The translations under genes were made by a program, and so were the position numbers. Below, in pieces: positions 51,785 through 62,100 of a stretch of 64,000 nt of DNA. The stretch is from Thermaurantimonas sp046299575 (lineage in GTDB: Bacteria > Bacteroidota > Bacteroidia > Flavobacteriales > Schleiferiaceae). The number at the start of each line of letters is the position of its first letter. The first letter of the stretch is position 1. Location: NCBI RefSeq assembly GCF_046299575.1, contig NZ_JBKBHX010000002.1:186001-250000 (forward strand), written 5' to 3'. Below the pieces are notes generated by a model. That model did not search any database and was not told where the DNA came from. It saw only the letters and a list, made by a program, of their open reading frames with translations.

Positions 51785-54700
51785 ATGTTCAGCAAATTCA
51801 TTAAGAGGCCGGTACTCTCTATCGTTTTATCTACCATTATCCTGTTTATAGGCATTCTCTCTATTCAACAGCTGCCAATCTCTCAATTGCCCGATATAGC
51901 ACCTACCACGGTAAATATTTTCATTGCCTATCCCGGTTCGAGTGCCGATGTGCTGGTAAAATCTACCCTAATTCCACTTGAAGCTGCCCTCAATGGGGTG
52001 CAAGGCATGCGCTATATCGTGTCAGATGCCACCAGCGCCGGCGAGGCAACGATTCAAGTCGTCTTTGAGCCGGGAACAGACCCGAATCAGGCTGTGGTGA
52101 ATGTAAAGACCCGCGTTGACCAGGTGATGCCGCTCCTACCCGAGCTCGTTCAGCGCGAAGGAGTGATCATCACACCCATACAGCCCAGTATGCTCATGTA
52201 CGTAAACTTATATAGTACAGACAAAAATGCGGACGAAAAATTCCTCTACAACTATGCCTATACGCGCATGATTCCTGAAATACAGCGCATCAATGGCATA
52301 GCGCGGGCACAAATTCTGGGGAGCCGAATCTTCGCCATGCGCGTTTGGCTCAAGCCCGACCGCATGCGTGCCTACAATGTTTCGGCCGAAGAGGTAATGA
52401 CCGCCATGCAAGAGCAGAGCCTGCTGGCTCGCCCCGGTCGGCTCGGTCAAGCTTCGGGTAAGTCGCCCCAGTCGCTCGAATATGTGCTGGTGTATCAAGA
52501 CCGATTCAACAAACCCGAGCAATACGAAAACATTATCATCCGCGCCAACGAAAAGGGCGAATTACTCCTGCTCAAAGACATAGCTGACGTAGAGCTGGGC
52601 AGCGAGTTTTTTGACATCTATTCAAACCTCGACGGATATCCGGCTGCTTCCATCGTGCTAAAGCAAAACGTAGGCAGCAACGCAAGCAAGGTAATAGAGG
52701 ATGTAAAGAAGAAACTGAAGGAGCTGAAAGCCGACTTTCCACCCGGCATGGATTACAAAATAAGTTATGACGTTTCCCAGTTTCTCGACGCTTCGATCGA
52801 GCAAGTGCTCCATACCCTGCGCGATGCTTTCATCTTAGTTACGCTGGTCGTTTTTCTCTTTTTGGGCGACTGGCGATCTACACTTGTGCCGGCCATTGCC
52901 GTACCTATTTCTCTGGTAGGTTCCTTCTTTTTTATGAAAATGTTTGGTCTGTCGATCAATCTGGTCACCCTCTTTGCCCTTGTGCTGGCTATAGGTATTG
53001 TGGTTGACGATGCCATTGTGGTTGTGGAGGCTGTACACGCCAAAATGGAAGAAGAAAACCTATCACCCTACAATGCAGTAAAGAAAGTTCTAAGCGAAAT
53101 CGGGGGCGCCATTATTGCCATAAGCTTAGTAATGATAGCTGTATTTATACCTGTCACTTTTATGACTGGTCCTGTTGGGGTTTTTTACCGGCAGTTTTCT
53201 ATTACAATGGCCAGCTCCATCTTACTATCGGCCGTGGTAGCGCTCACCCTCACGCCGGTGCTCAGCGCCATGATCTTGAAAAACAACCACGGCAAGCCCG
53301 CTAAAAAAACACCCATCAACTTGTTATTAGAAAAGTTCAACGAAGGATTTGAAAAACTCACCGGAAAATACGTTGGTGCTTTAAATAAGATTGTCAGCCG
53401 TCGTATAATCACTTTTGGCGTACTGATGGCCTTTGTAATTGGCATCATTCTCCAGGTCAAGAGCCTACCCGCCGGATTTGTTCCCAATGAAGACCAAGGC
53501 ACCATTTACGCTATCATTCAGACGCCTCCAGGCTCCACACTGGAGCGAACCAACGAGGTGGCTCATAAACTTCAAAAGCTTTGCGAAGAGATCGAAGACG
53601 TAGAATCGGTCACTGCGCTGGCAGGTTACGAAATAATGACCGAAGGTCGCGGCTCAAATGCCGGTACGTGTTTGATAAACCTCAAAAAATGGTCAGAGCG
53701 CAAGCGTTCTGTGCACGAGGTAATGGAACTGCTTGAAGAGGAAACCAAAGACTTTGGCGCTGTCATTGAATTTTTTGAACCACCTGCTATTCCCGGATTT
53801 GGATCGTCAGGAGGCTTCTCCCTCCGATTGCTCGACAAGACCAATGAGGTTGATTATCAAGAATTTGAAAAAATCAACAACGAGTTTATGGACGCCCTGC
53901 GCAAGCGCAAAGAGCTCACCGGCTTATTCACCTTTTTTGCAGCTAATTATCCGCAATATGAGCTGAAGATCGACAATAAAATCGCCATGCAGAAGGGGGT
54001 ATCCATCGGCAAGGCGATGGAAAACCTAAACATTTTGATAGGTAGTACGTACGAACAGGGTTTCACCCGCTTCGGCCGCTTTTTCAAGGTGTATACACAG
54101 GCTGCTCCTGAATATCGCCGGTACCCCTCTGATCTCGAAAATCTGTATGTGAAAAACGACAAAGGCGAAATGGTACCGTATTCTTCCTTTATGAAAATCA
54201 TCAAGCGACAAGGGCCCAACGAATTGACGCGGTACAATATGTACAATTCTGCCGCCATAAGAGGTCTGCCGGCCGAAGGTTACACCACTGGCGATGCCAT
54301 TGCTGCTATTCAAGAGGTTGCGCGCGAAGTTCTTCCGAAGGGTTTCGACATTGCATGGGAAGGTCTCTCGTACGACGAAGCTCGGCGCGGTAACGAAGCG
54401 CTTTACATCTTTCTGGTGGTAGTTGTATTCGTTTATCTGGTGTTAGCTGCTCAGTATGAGAGCTTTATTATTCCATTTGCCGTTTTGCTATCCCTTCCAA
54501 TAGGCATCTTCGGTTCTTTTCTGATGTTGAAGTGGATGGGTCTGGCCAATGACATCTATGCACAAATAGGCCTGATTATGCTCGTAGGTCTATTGGGAAA
54601 AAATGCCGTGTTGATCGTAGAGTTTGCCATTCAGCGGAATCAGCAAGGGGTTTCTATTTTACAGGCAGCCATAGAGGGAGCAAAAGTGCGCTTCCGCCCC

Positions 54701-55006
54701 ATCTTGATGACCTCTTTTGCCTTTATCGCTGGTTTAATTCCTTTAGTAATTTCTACAGGTCCGGGTGCTATCGGCAATCGCACTATCGGCTCATCGGCTT
54801 TAGGAGGCATGCTGCTGGGCACGGTTTTCGGGGTACTCATCATTCCAGGTCTTTACTATGTATTTGCCAGTTTGGCTAATGGCCGCAAGCTGATTCGCGA
54901 TGAAGAATTAAGCCCGCTGAGCGAAGACTTTGTCAAAAGTGCTTCGCGCGAGTCGCTGCTGAAAAAACTAAAGAAAATCAACCTTCTCAAGAGAAAAAAT
55001 TCCTGA
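51785..55006 (+). CDS. RND multidrug efflux pump, AcrB/HAE1 type
   Basis: A 1073-residue protein of normal AcrB length. It has twelve membrane helices in two repeats, each with a large periplasmic loop. The proton-relay pair appears in IGIVVDDAIVVVEAVHAKM (TM4), and GLLGKNAVLIVEFA lies in TM10. The porter domain carries FVPNEDQGTIYAIIQTPPGS. The operon partners sit on both sides, 18 bases before and 8 bases after. The substrate is not predictable from sequence. Confidence 0.97.
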   Translation: MFSKFIKRPVLSIVLSTIILFIGILSIQQLPISQLPDIAPTTVNIFIAYPGSSADVLVKSTLIPLEAALNGVQGMRYIVSDATSAGEATIQVVFEPGTDPNQAVVNVKTRVDQVMPLLPELVQREGVIITPIQPSMLMYVNLYSTDKNADEKFLYNYAYTRMIPEIQRINGIARAQILGSRIFAMRVWLKPDRMRAYNVSAEEVMTAMQEQSLLARPGRLGQASGKSPQSLEYVLVYQDRFNKPEQYENIIIRANEKGELLLLKDIADVELGSEFFDIYSNLDGYPAASIVLKQNVGSNASKVIEDVKKKLKELKADFPPGMDYKISYDVSQFLDASIEQVLHTLRDAFILVTLVVFLFLGDWRSTLVPAIAVPISLVGSFFFMKMFGLSINLVTLFALVLAIGIVVDDAIVVVEAVHAKMEEENLSPYNAVKKVLSEIGGAIIAISLVMIAVFIPVTFMTGPVGVFYRQFSITMASSILLSAVVALTLTPVLSAMILKNNHGKPAKKTPINLLLEKFNEGFEKLTGKYVGALNKIVSRRIITFGVLMAFVIGIILQVKSLPAGFVPNEDQGTIYAIIQTPPGSTLERTNEVAHKLQKLCEEIEDVESVTALAGYEIMTEGRGSNAGTCLINLKKWSERKRSVHEVMELLEEETKDFGAVIEFFEPPAIPGFGSSGGFSLRLLDKTNEVDYQEFEKINNEFMDALRKRKELTGLFTFFAANYPQYELKIDNKIAMQKGVSIGKAMENLNILIGSTYEQGFTRFGRFFKVYTQAAPEYRRYPSDLENLYVKNDKGEMVPYSSFMKIIKRQGPNELTRYNMYNSAAIRGLPAEGYTTGDAIAAIQEVAREVLPKGFDIAWEGLSYDEARRGNEALYIFLVVVVFVYLVLAAQYESFIIPFAVLLSLPIGIFGSFLMLKWMGLANDIYAQIGLIMLVGLLGKNAVLIVEFAIQRNQQGVSILQAAIEGAKVRFRPILMTSFAFIAGLIPLVISTGPGAIGNRTIGSSALGGMLLGTVFGVLIIPGLYYVFASLANGRKLIRDEELSPLSEDFVKSASRESLLKKLKKINLLKRKNS

Positions 55007-55014
55007 AGAAAAGA

Positions 55015-56448
55015 ATGAAAAAGCTTTTTAAACCAGCACATATTTTAATAGTCGCACAGCTATTGTTGATTTCAGGCTGCATGCCGTTCAAAGATGCTTT
55101 TCAAGCTCCTAAAGCAATCCTTCCCAAAAATTTTGGTGGCTCTATGGGCGATTCTGCAAATAGTGCAACGCTCTCATGGCGCACCTATTTCGGTGATCCG
55201 TATCTTATCGCGTTGATTGATACAGCCCTTAAAAACAATCAGGAGCTTAACATCGTTTTGCAAGAAATTGAAGTTTCAAAAAACGAGGTAAGAGTCCGCA
55301 AGGGGGAGTATTTGCCCTTTGTAAATATCGGTTTGGGTAGCGGTTTTGAAAAAGAAGGTCTCTACACGCGCAAGGGTGCCATTGACAGTCAACTCTCCAT
55401 TAAAGACGGAAAACCCTTTCCTGAGCCGCTTGGCGATGTGAACGTCGCTGCATTGGCGCGATGGGAAATCGACGTATGGCAGAAGCTGCGAAATTCCAAA
55501 CGCTCGGCCGCCATGCGTTACCTAGGTACGGTAGAGGGTAGAAACTTTTTGGTGACCAACCTAGTGGCTGAAATCGCTGAAGCGTATTATGAACTCGAGG
55601 CTCTCGATAATCTACTCGAAATCATAGAGCAAAACATCGAAATACAGGAAAATGCCCTCAAAGTGGTACGGCAACAAAAAGATGCAGCCAAAGTGACTCA
55701 GCTCGCTGTAAACCGATTTGAAGCTCAGTTGCTCAATACGCGCAACCTGCAGTATGAAATTCGCCAAAAGATCACGGAAACCGAAAACAAAATCAACTTT
55801 CTTACCGGCCGCTTTGCAGGTCGAGTACCGAGAAGTTCTTCTGGCTTTTTACAAGAAAAAATCGACAGCATTAAAGCCGGAGTTCCTGCGCAGTTGTTAC
55901 AAAACAGGCCCGACATTCGGCAGGCTGAATACGAGCTGCAAGCTGCAAAACTCGATGTAAAATCAGCCCGCGCCAATTTTTATCCAACTGTAGGTATTCG
56001 GGCAGCTATCGGTTTTCAGGCGTTTAATCCGGCTTTTCTGCTCAATCCGGAGTCAATTCTCTACAATACAGCTGGAGATATTCTCACTCCATTCATTAAC
56101 AGAAATGCCATAAAAGCTTTGTATAATGCCGCCAATGCAAAGCAGTTGCAAGCTGTTTATCGATACGAACAAACAGTTTTAAATGCCTATGTGGATGTGC
56201 TGAATCAGCTGGCTAAAATGGAAAACTATTCCAACAGTTACCTGACGAAAGAGCGAGAAGTGGAAATTTTAAATCATTCTGTTCAGATAGCTAACTCGCT
56301 TTTTAATTCTGCTCGTGCTGATTATGCGGAGGTTTTGCTCACACAGCGAGAGGCCCTCGAAGCTCGGCTTGATTTGATTGAGGTAAAGTTGAAATTGCTT
56401 CAGGGAAAAGTAAACATTTACAGAGCTTTAGGTGGTGGATGGAGGTAA
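55015..56448 (+). CDS. RND outer-membrane channel (TolC/OprM type) lipoprotein
   Basis: A 477-residue lipoprotein (VAQLLLISGCMPFKD). The NodT/OprM pattern is visible: ATLSWRTYFGDPYLIALIDT, ALKNNQELNIVLQEIE, VPAQLLQNRPDIRQAEYELQ, AKLDVKSARANFYPTVGIR, and a C-terminal ADYAEVLLTQREALEARLDL. It completes the efflux operon. A weak hairpin with a T-run lies at 56477-56501. Confidence 0.94.
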   Translation: MKKLFKPAHILIVAQLLLISGCMPFKDAFQAPKAILPKNFGGSMGDSANSATLSWRTYFGDPYLIALIDTALKNNQELNIVLQEIEVSKNEVRVRKGEYLPFVNIGLGSGFEKEGLYTRKGAIDSQLSIKDGKPFPEPLGDVNVAALARWEIDVWQKLRNSKRSAAMRYLGTVEGRNFLVTNLVAEIAEAYYELEALDNLLEIIEQNIEIQENALKVVRQQKDAAKVTQLAVNRFEAQLLNTRNLQYEIRQKITETENKINFLTGRFAGRVPRSSSGFLQEKIDSIKAGVPAQLLQNRPDIRQAEYELQAAKLDVKSARANFYPTVGIRAAIGFQAFNPAFLLNPESILYNTAGDILTPFINRNAIKALYNAANAKQLQAVYRYEQTVLNAYVDVLNQLAKMENYSNSYLTKEREVEILNHSVQIANSLFNSARADYAEVLLTQREALEARLDLIEVKLKLLQGKVNIYRALGGGWR

Positions 56449-56476
56449 TAATTTTCCAATGATAAGGTTTCAAAAT

Positions 56477-56501
56477 AGGTGTTCGTCAGGTCGCCTTTTT
56501 T
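56477..56501 (+). terminator. Weak terminator after the RND operon
   Basis: AGGTG (56477-56481) can pair with CGCCT (56492-56496, one G-T pair) around a ten-base loop, followed by a T run. The stem is only five base pairs, so it is a weak candidate. No better terminator is seen before the VIT gene at 56526. Confidence 0.38.
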
Positions 56502-56525
56502 ACTTTATTTTACCCAAAAAATTTG

Positions 56526-57242
56526 ATGGAGTACCCTCAAAAAGTCACACTTGACAATTATTTAAAAAGTCACTTTATCCATCGCAGTAACTGGCTAAGA
56601 GCTGCTGTACTTGGCGCCAACGATGGGATCATCTCAATTTCAAGCCTGGCGGTAGGAGTTACTACTGCGAGTGCCAATCGAGAAACCATTTTGCTGGCCA
56701 CTTTGGCAGGATTAGTGGCGGGTGCTTTGTCGATGGCAGCCGGTGAATATGTGTCTGTGAGTTCGCAAACCGATATCGAACGCGCTGACATAGAGCGCGA
56801 AAAACTGGAACTCGAAAAATACCCTGAAACTGAACTTAAAATTCTGGCTCAGATTTACGAAAAGCGCGGCTTGTGTAAAGAAACGGCCATGCTTGTGGCC
56901 AAAGAACTCACCCAAAAAGACGCTCTTGCTGCGCATGTGCGCGACGAGTTAGGCATCACCGAAACCAGCCAGGCCAATCCAATTCAAGCAGCCCTTGCTT
57001 CAGGAGCAGCTTTTACCGCAGGTGGAGTATTGCCGTTGCTTGTTACCATTTTCGCCCCATTGACCTACATGGAGTATTTTCTTTATGGATTTACGGTGGT
57101 TGCTTTGGTTATATTGGGTACCCTCTCAGCCATCACAGGCGGGGCTAATGTGATGCGTGCTGTTGTCCGCATCGTGGTGTGGGGTACTATTTCTATGGGT
57201 CTTTCGGCACTGGTTGGGTATATCTTTGGTGTGAACGTTTAG
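56526..57242 (+). CDS. VIT1/CCC1-family metal transporter
   Basis: A 238-residue membrane protein (ATG at 56526; a TTG three bases earlier is unlikely). The family N-terminus RAAVLGANDGIISISSLAVG and the second-helix AGALSMAAGEYVSVSSQTD are diagnostic. A charged cytoplasmic helical hairpin follows (residues 75-135). Three further membrane helices complete it. VIT/CCC1 proteins move Fe2+ or Mn2+ out of the cytoplasm. The direction and metal here are inferred from family. Confidence 0.92.
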   Translation: MEYPQKVTLDNYLKSHFIHRSNWLRAAVLGANDGIISISSLAVGVTTASANRETILLATLAGLVAGALSMAAGEYVSVSSQTDIERADIEREKLELEKYPETELKILAQIYEKRGLCKETAMLVAKELTQKDALAAHVRDELGITETSQANPIQAALASGAAFTAGGVLPLLVTIFAPLTYMEYFLYGFTVVALVILGTLSAITGGANVMRAVVRIVVWGTISMGLSALVGYIFGVNV

Positions 57243-57262
57243 TAGAATGCGGTTTTAATAAA

Positions 57263-57279
57263 ATTACACCCTTTGTAAT
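57263..57279 (+). promoter_or_regulatory. Perfect inverted repeat ATTACA-N5-TGTAAT (possible operator)
   Basis: ATTACA (57263-57268), CCCTT, TGTAAT (57274-57279). Half-sites of this kind bind dimeric helix-turn-helix repressors. A near copy occurs at 49662-49678. It lies between the metal transporter stop and the PhoD gene, about 150 bases upstream of the phosphatase's promoter. Confidence 0.42.
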
Positions 57280-57409
57280 GAAAGTTATGTAGACTACCAA
57301 AGTCTCTACTTTTAGAATTTAAAGGTTAAAAGCTTCAAATTTTTTCTTCCTTTTAGCTATTGTACAGAAATGGTACTCTACCAAGTCTGGTTAAATTTCT
57401 GTAAACACC

Positions 57410-57440
57410 TTTTAATCGAAGGAGTAGCCCAATAATTTTG
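57410..57440 (+). promoter_or_regulatory. Promoter of the PhoD-like phosphatase gene
   Basis: TTTT (57410-57413), 19 bases, TAATTTTG (57433-57440). The same TTTT-N19-TAnnTTTG layout occurs before the small ORF at 50161. The -7 box ends 29 bases before the ATG at 57470. An upstream TTG frame starting at 57443 would place the first codon three bases after the box, so it is rejected. Confidence 0.52.
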
Positions 57441-57469
57441 AATTGAAATACTTTAAAACTCCGTATTCA

Positions 57470-58801
57470 ATGAAAAAACATTTCATCTTGTTTCTTTTTG
57501 TAGGTGCTCTTGCATTGAATGGTCAAAAAAGTGTCTCACTTGCAGCCGTTGATTGGATAAATGCAGGCCCTATGCTGGGATACGTGCACATGAAAGAAGC
57601 ACATCTCTGGATTCAAACTAAAAAAGCAGCTAAGGTGTCGCTCAAATATCGGGTAGAAGGTGCTCCTTCATGGTCAACCACTCCCTCTATTGAGACTCAG
57701 TGGCATACAGCATTTACTGCTAAATTTATACTTGACGATGTTTTGCCCGGCCGCACATATGAATATCGCGTCCTGATCAATGGAAATGAAGTATCCTTTG
57801 GCGAACCTTTGAAGTTTAAAACTCTAACCGACTGGCGCTTTAGACAAGATCCACCGGAGTTTACCATATTGGCCGGTAGCTGTTCATATTTCAACGAAGA
57901 ATCGGCTGATCGCCCCGGGAAGCCATATGGAGGCGATTATCAAATCTTTGAACATATGGCCGACATGAAGGCCGATTTAATGCTCTGGTTGGGCGACAAC
58001 GTCTACACACGACCTGTAGATTACGGTAGCCGTCGAGGCTTTTTACACCGTTATACCAGCGACAGATCGTATCCGCAGTTACAGCGCTTCTTGCGCACTT
58101 GCAGCCATATTGCCATCTGGGACGATCACGACTTTGGCCCAAACGACGCCAACGGTTCTTATGTGGGCAAGCCCTGGGCACACGAAGCTTTCCGCCTTTT
58201 CTGGGCTAATCCTCCTTTTGTGAATTTTGGTTGCGAGCAGTCTACAGCCAGTGCATTGGAATTCAACGATGTTCACATCTTTTTGCTCGACAATCGCTCC
58301 TTCCGCACTGAAGTGATGAACAACGGAAAAGATCAAATTTTCGGACGGGAACAACTCGATTGGTTAATTAATAACCTCAAGTATTCTGATGCACCTTTTA
58401 AACTTGTATGTGCGGGCGGACAAATCCTTAGCGATGCAAAAGTCTTTGAAAACTTTGCCAAATACGAGCAGGAACGCGCTTATCTGCTGCGCAGAATCGA
58501 GGAAGAAAACATCAAGGGCGTAATCTTTTTAACAGGCGATCGCCATCACAGCGAAATATGCGTAATGAAAAACGGCAAAGGCAACATTCTGTACGACATC
58601 ACTACATCGCCACTCACCAGTGGTGCAGTCACAAAAAAGGTGGAAGACAATAGCTTCAGGCTGCCAGGTAGCCTCATTCAACAGCGGAATTTCGTGGCTT
58701 TAAAATTTTTCGGACCGTCCAAAAACCGCACGCTTGAAATCACTTATTACGACTCTGATGGGCAAAAAATTTTTTCACACACAATAAAAGAAAAAGAATA
58801 A
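57470..58801 (+). CDS. Alkaline phosphatase D (PhoD)-like phosphoesterase
   Basis: About 443 residues from ATG 57470. A signal peptide (ILFLFVGALALNGQ) leads a fibronectin-like N-terminal domain with YRVLINGNEVSFG. The metallophosphatase domain has AGSCSYFNEES, DLMLWLGDNVYTR, AIWDDHDFGPNDANGS, and LTGDRHHSEICVM. These are PhoD family metal-binding blocks. Likely a periplasmic or outer-membrane-associated phosphodiesterase or phosphomonoesterase. Confidence 0.93.
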   Translation: MKKHFILFLFVGALALNGQKSVSLAAVDWINAGPMLGYVHMKEAHLWIQTKKAAKVSLKYRVEGAPSWSTTPSIETQWHTAFTAKFILDDVLPGRTYEYRVLINGNEVSFGEPLKFKTLTDWRFRQDPPEFTILAGSCSYFNEESADRPGKPYGGDYQIFEHMADMKADLMLWLGDNVYTRPVDYGSRRGFLHRYTSDRSYPQLQRFLRTCSHIAIWDDHDFGPNDANGSYVGKPWAHEAFRLFWANPPFVNFGCEQSTASALEFNDVHIFLLDNRSFRTEVMNNGKDQIFGREQLDWLINNLKYSDAPFKLVCAGGQILSDAKVFENFAKYEQERAYLLRRIEEENIKGVIFLTGDRHHSEICVMKNGKGNILYDITTSPLTSGAVTKKVEDNSFRLPGSLIQQRNFVALKFFGPSKNRTLEITYYDSDGQKIFSHTIKEKE

Positions 58802-58822
58802 ATCAACCCCGAAGAAAATAGG

Positions 58823-59197
58823 CTACTTGCCTACGAAATATCCTAGAATACAGGCAAGTAAACCAAAAATAACGCTTGATCCGATGTAGAGGAGGGCAGG
58901 GCCTGTCTGTCCTGCTCTCAGCATCAGCATAATCTCTTGTGAAAAGGATGAAAACGTGGTAAATCCGCCCATAATACCTGTGGCCAAAAAGATTCTGCCG
59001 GTATCTGATACGATGTCTTGCTCCCAGGCAGAAAGGATCAACCCTATCAGAAATGAACCCGCGATATTAACGATGAATGTACTGATTGGATAGCCGGATT
59101 TTGAAGCGAATTGTACTGCTATCGATACCAGGTATCGCGATGCTCCACCTATAAAGCTGCCCGCTCCTGTGATTAGTGCATACTTGATTGTTTCCAT
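58823..59197 (-). CDS. crcB: Fluoride exporter CrcB
   Basis: A 124-residue protein with four hydrophobic segments. GAGSFIGGASRYLVS near the N-terminus and GIMGGFTTFSSFSQE are the CrcB/Fluc signatures, including the Phe-box and the central FTTFSS. Fluc forms dimeric fluoride channels. Only one copy is seen. No fluoride riboswitch is visible upstream, where the TamB gene ends, and the two genes overlap by 25 bases. Confidence 0.94.
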   Translation of the reverse strand: METIKYALITGAGSFIGGASRYLVSIAVQFASKSGYPISTFIVNIAGSFLIGLILSAWEQDIVSDTGRIFLATGIMGGFTTFSSFSQEIMLMLRAGQTGPALLYIGSSVIFGLLACILGYFVGK

Positions 59198-62100
59198 TCG
59201 TTTGCGTTTTTCGGATAGTAAATAGACGGTGAGTCGGATGAGGTATCTGGCTCTTCAAACTGAAAATCTTTATATCTCTTAGTTCTGCGCATTCGCAGTA
59301 TGTCGTAGTACCAGGAATCGAAATTGGTGCGGTAGGTAATACCTAAGCCCTGTGCATAATCACCCACCTGTTCCAGACCAATCCTGTTTTGAAGTGAGCG
59401 GTTAAAGGCTTTAGCTCTCAATTTTCCATCGGAAGTTATGAGGTATTCGAGCTCTACATCTCCGGCAAAGTCATTACGGCGGGTGCTTCCCGTATTTTGT
59501 TGAGTTGAGAGGTCAAAGTTTGTATTGATAACGAATCGGTCGTTGAAGAGTGTGGTTGAAATTCCGAGTTCAAGGTCTTGCTGCTGATTTACGCTACCTT
59601 CTTGTCCCTGGAGGTTTGTCTGGCTGTAGCCCAATCGGATATCTACACCCTTTATGCGCTGTCCGAGCAGATTGGAAATTTGTGATACAAAGGCATCATA
59701 TACCAGCGTGGCACCTGACGAGGTTGTACCCAAAGCAAAATCATCGGTCACAAAACTGTTGAGCAGTAGAAGCGAAAAGGCTTGTCGCGTCAATTTGTCA
59801 CGATCGGCTAAAGCATTGTTGATTTCCGTTTGAACCATCGGAGCCGCTCGTGGCACCTTAATGTCAAAAGAGATTTCGGGCTGAAACATTACTCCTGTGA
59901 TTTTAAGCAGCAAATCGACCTGAGTGCGCGTGTTCAAATAGCGTTCGTCGGTCAAGAGTCCTCTAAGTGTGGTGCGTGTAGTGTATCGCGTAGTAATGTC
60001 GAGATTTGCCGCCAGAGGGTCGCCGGTAAACGTAATGGTACTGCCCGGCTCAATGAGAAACTTGCGCGACACTATGCCTTGGAAATTGAAGTTGTAAACT
60101 CCCTTGTTAATCTGGTAACTGCCTACAAGGCTAATGTTTCCCGAAGGTGGTACAGTCAAGGATAATCTTCCCTGGCCGTTTGCCCGCATCATGTCGTTGT
60201 AGCGATCGTCAAGTATCAGCTGGGCTTCGGCATCAGGTGTTACATCGATGGTAAATCGAAGGGTAATGCCTCCAAAATTCAACTGCGACTTTTCTGGTAG
60301 TTTCTTATCGTCTTTTTGAACAAAATTCACAAACGATAATCTGCCTACTTCTGTCGGATTGTTGAGAGGTAAAGCGAAAAGAGTTCCTTTTTCGGTTCTG
60401 ACGTTTACGTCGATCACCGGCTCATCCGTAGGGCCAGTAATGTTAATTTTTCCCGTAACGTATGCAGTTCCATAATACAAATCACCTGAAGTGGCATTTG
60501 TATTAAGAGCTAAAAACTTGTCCGCATCGATACCAATGTTAAACCGAAAATCCGAGAAATTGCGGTGTGTGATTCGACCATTCATTACAGCTTTACTTGC
60601 AGTTTTTGTATCGCGAATGGTCATTTCAGAGATCACGATTTCTTTGTTATTCACAGTTACTGTAGGCGAACCTTCGAAGTTGTAATCCGTGCCGAGCATT
60701 GGTATCGTTAGGCCAAGGTTGGGAAACGTCAGCTTACCAGCTATGTCAAGTGCCTTTGCCCGACCTTTTATATTTATGTCTCCATTAACTGTACCTCTTA
60801 AATTTTGTACAAATTCACCCAAAACAGGAGCAAATGCATTTACCCGAAACCGATTGGTTTTTGCCTTTAAATCAATCTCAAAGTCTCCCATAGTTGATAT
60901 CACACCATCCACTTCAAAAGTCTTCAGTTGGCCACGCTGAATATGGCTCAATATTTTCATTTTTTTAGTTTCTAAATCCCAATCAGATGAGAAATAAAAA
61001 TCACCCTGATAATTTCCGTTAATATACAAGGAATCTATTTCAAAATCTGCAGCAAATTTTGGTTCGTTCAATAGATCATTTGCGATGATTTCGCCTTGCA
61101 TTAATCCGTCCAGTTTTGAATTGAAAGGTTTAAGAAAAATGTTGAATAAATCTATCCTGAAATTGTTGAGATTAATACGAATGATTTCGTAGGGATTCTG
61201 TGAAATTATACCATTTGCCAGTAAGGATCTTGGACCATTAATGATGTGAAAATTTGTAATGTTAATTCGTTCCGGCTCAAAGTCAAAGAAATTGTTTCGA
61301 TTAATCACAAATTTTTCACTTCCGATGTTGAATTCTGAGCGATCGAAGTGCAAACGGTAATGGTTGAATTCGTTTTTTACAAGCCATCCATCGATGTGCC
61401 CATTGCTTCCCACGGAATCCACCCACGTCCACAGCAATTCGAAAGCATTAGAATCAGGTGTATTTACAACCTGAAACTGGACGGAGTCTATTAATAAATC
61501 ATCATATCTTGAATTATAAGCGATTAATAGGGCTTCTACGGTGTTTTGATTGATGTGATTTATCTTGCATTTAATATTTCCCGTTTGAATATCTCCATAT
61601 TGTATTCCTTGACTTAAGAGTGTTGCTGATATTTGTTTATTTGCACCATTATATTCCGCCAGTAAAGTAGTTTTTGGTTCAATTCTTAAATTATTGATAT
61701 AAAGTAAATTAAAAAGTGCATCAAGATTATCAGTTTTGAATTCTAAGGAAAAATAATCTTCTAAAAATGTATTTTTTTCTTTGACCGATTTCCCTAATCG
61801 GATATTCAACCAATCTTCAAAATATTTATTAAATTCAAAGAGCTTGTACTTTCCTGACAGATTGAGATAAGCTACATCTGATTTCAATTCTAAATGACTA
61901 ATATTTTGGATAGTATTCGAAAGAATTTTAATGCTTTCAAAGTGATAGTATCCCAGAGTATTTTCAGCGAAAATGTCGTTTATTAAGATATTTCCAGATG
62001 GGTTTTCTACTTCTGAAAAATCGAGTATTCCTGCACTGGTAAAACTCAGATATGTAATACTGTCTTTCGTCCATTTTAAAGCCAAAGGATTAGAATGCTT

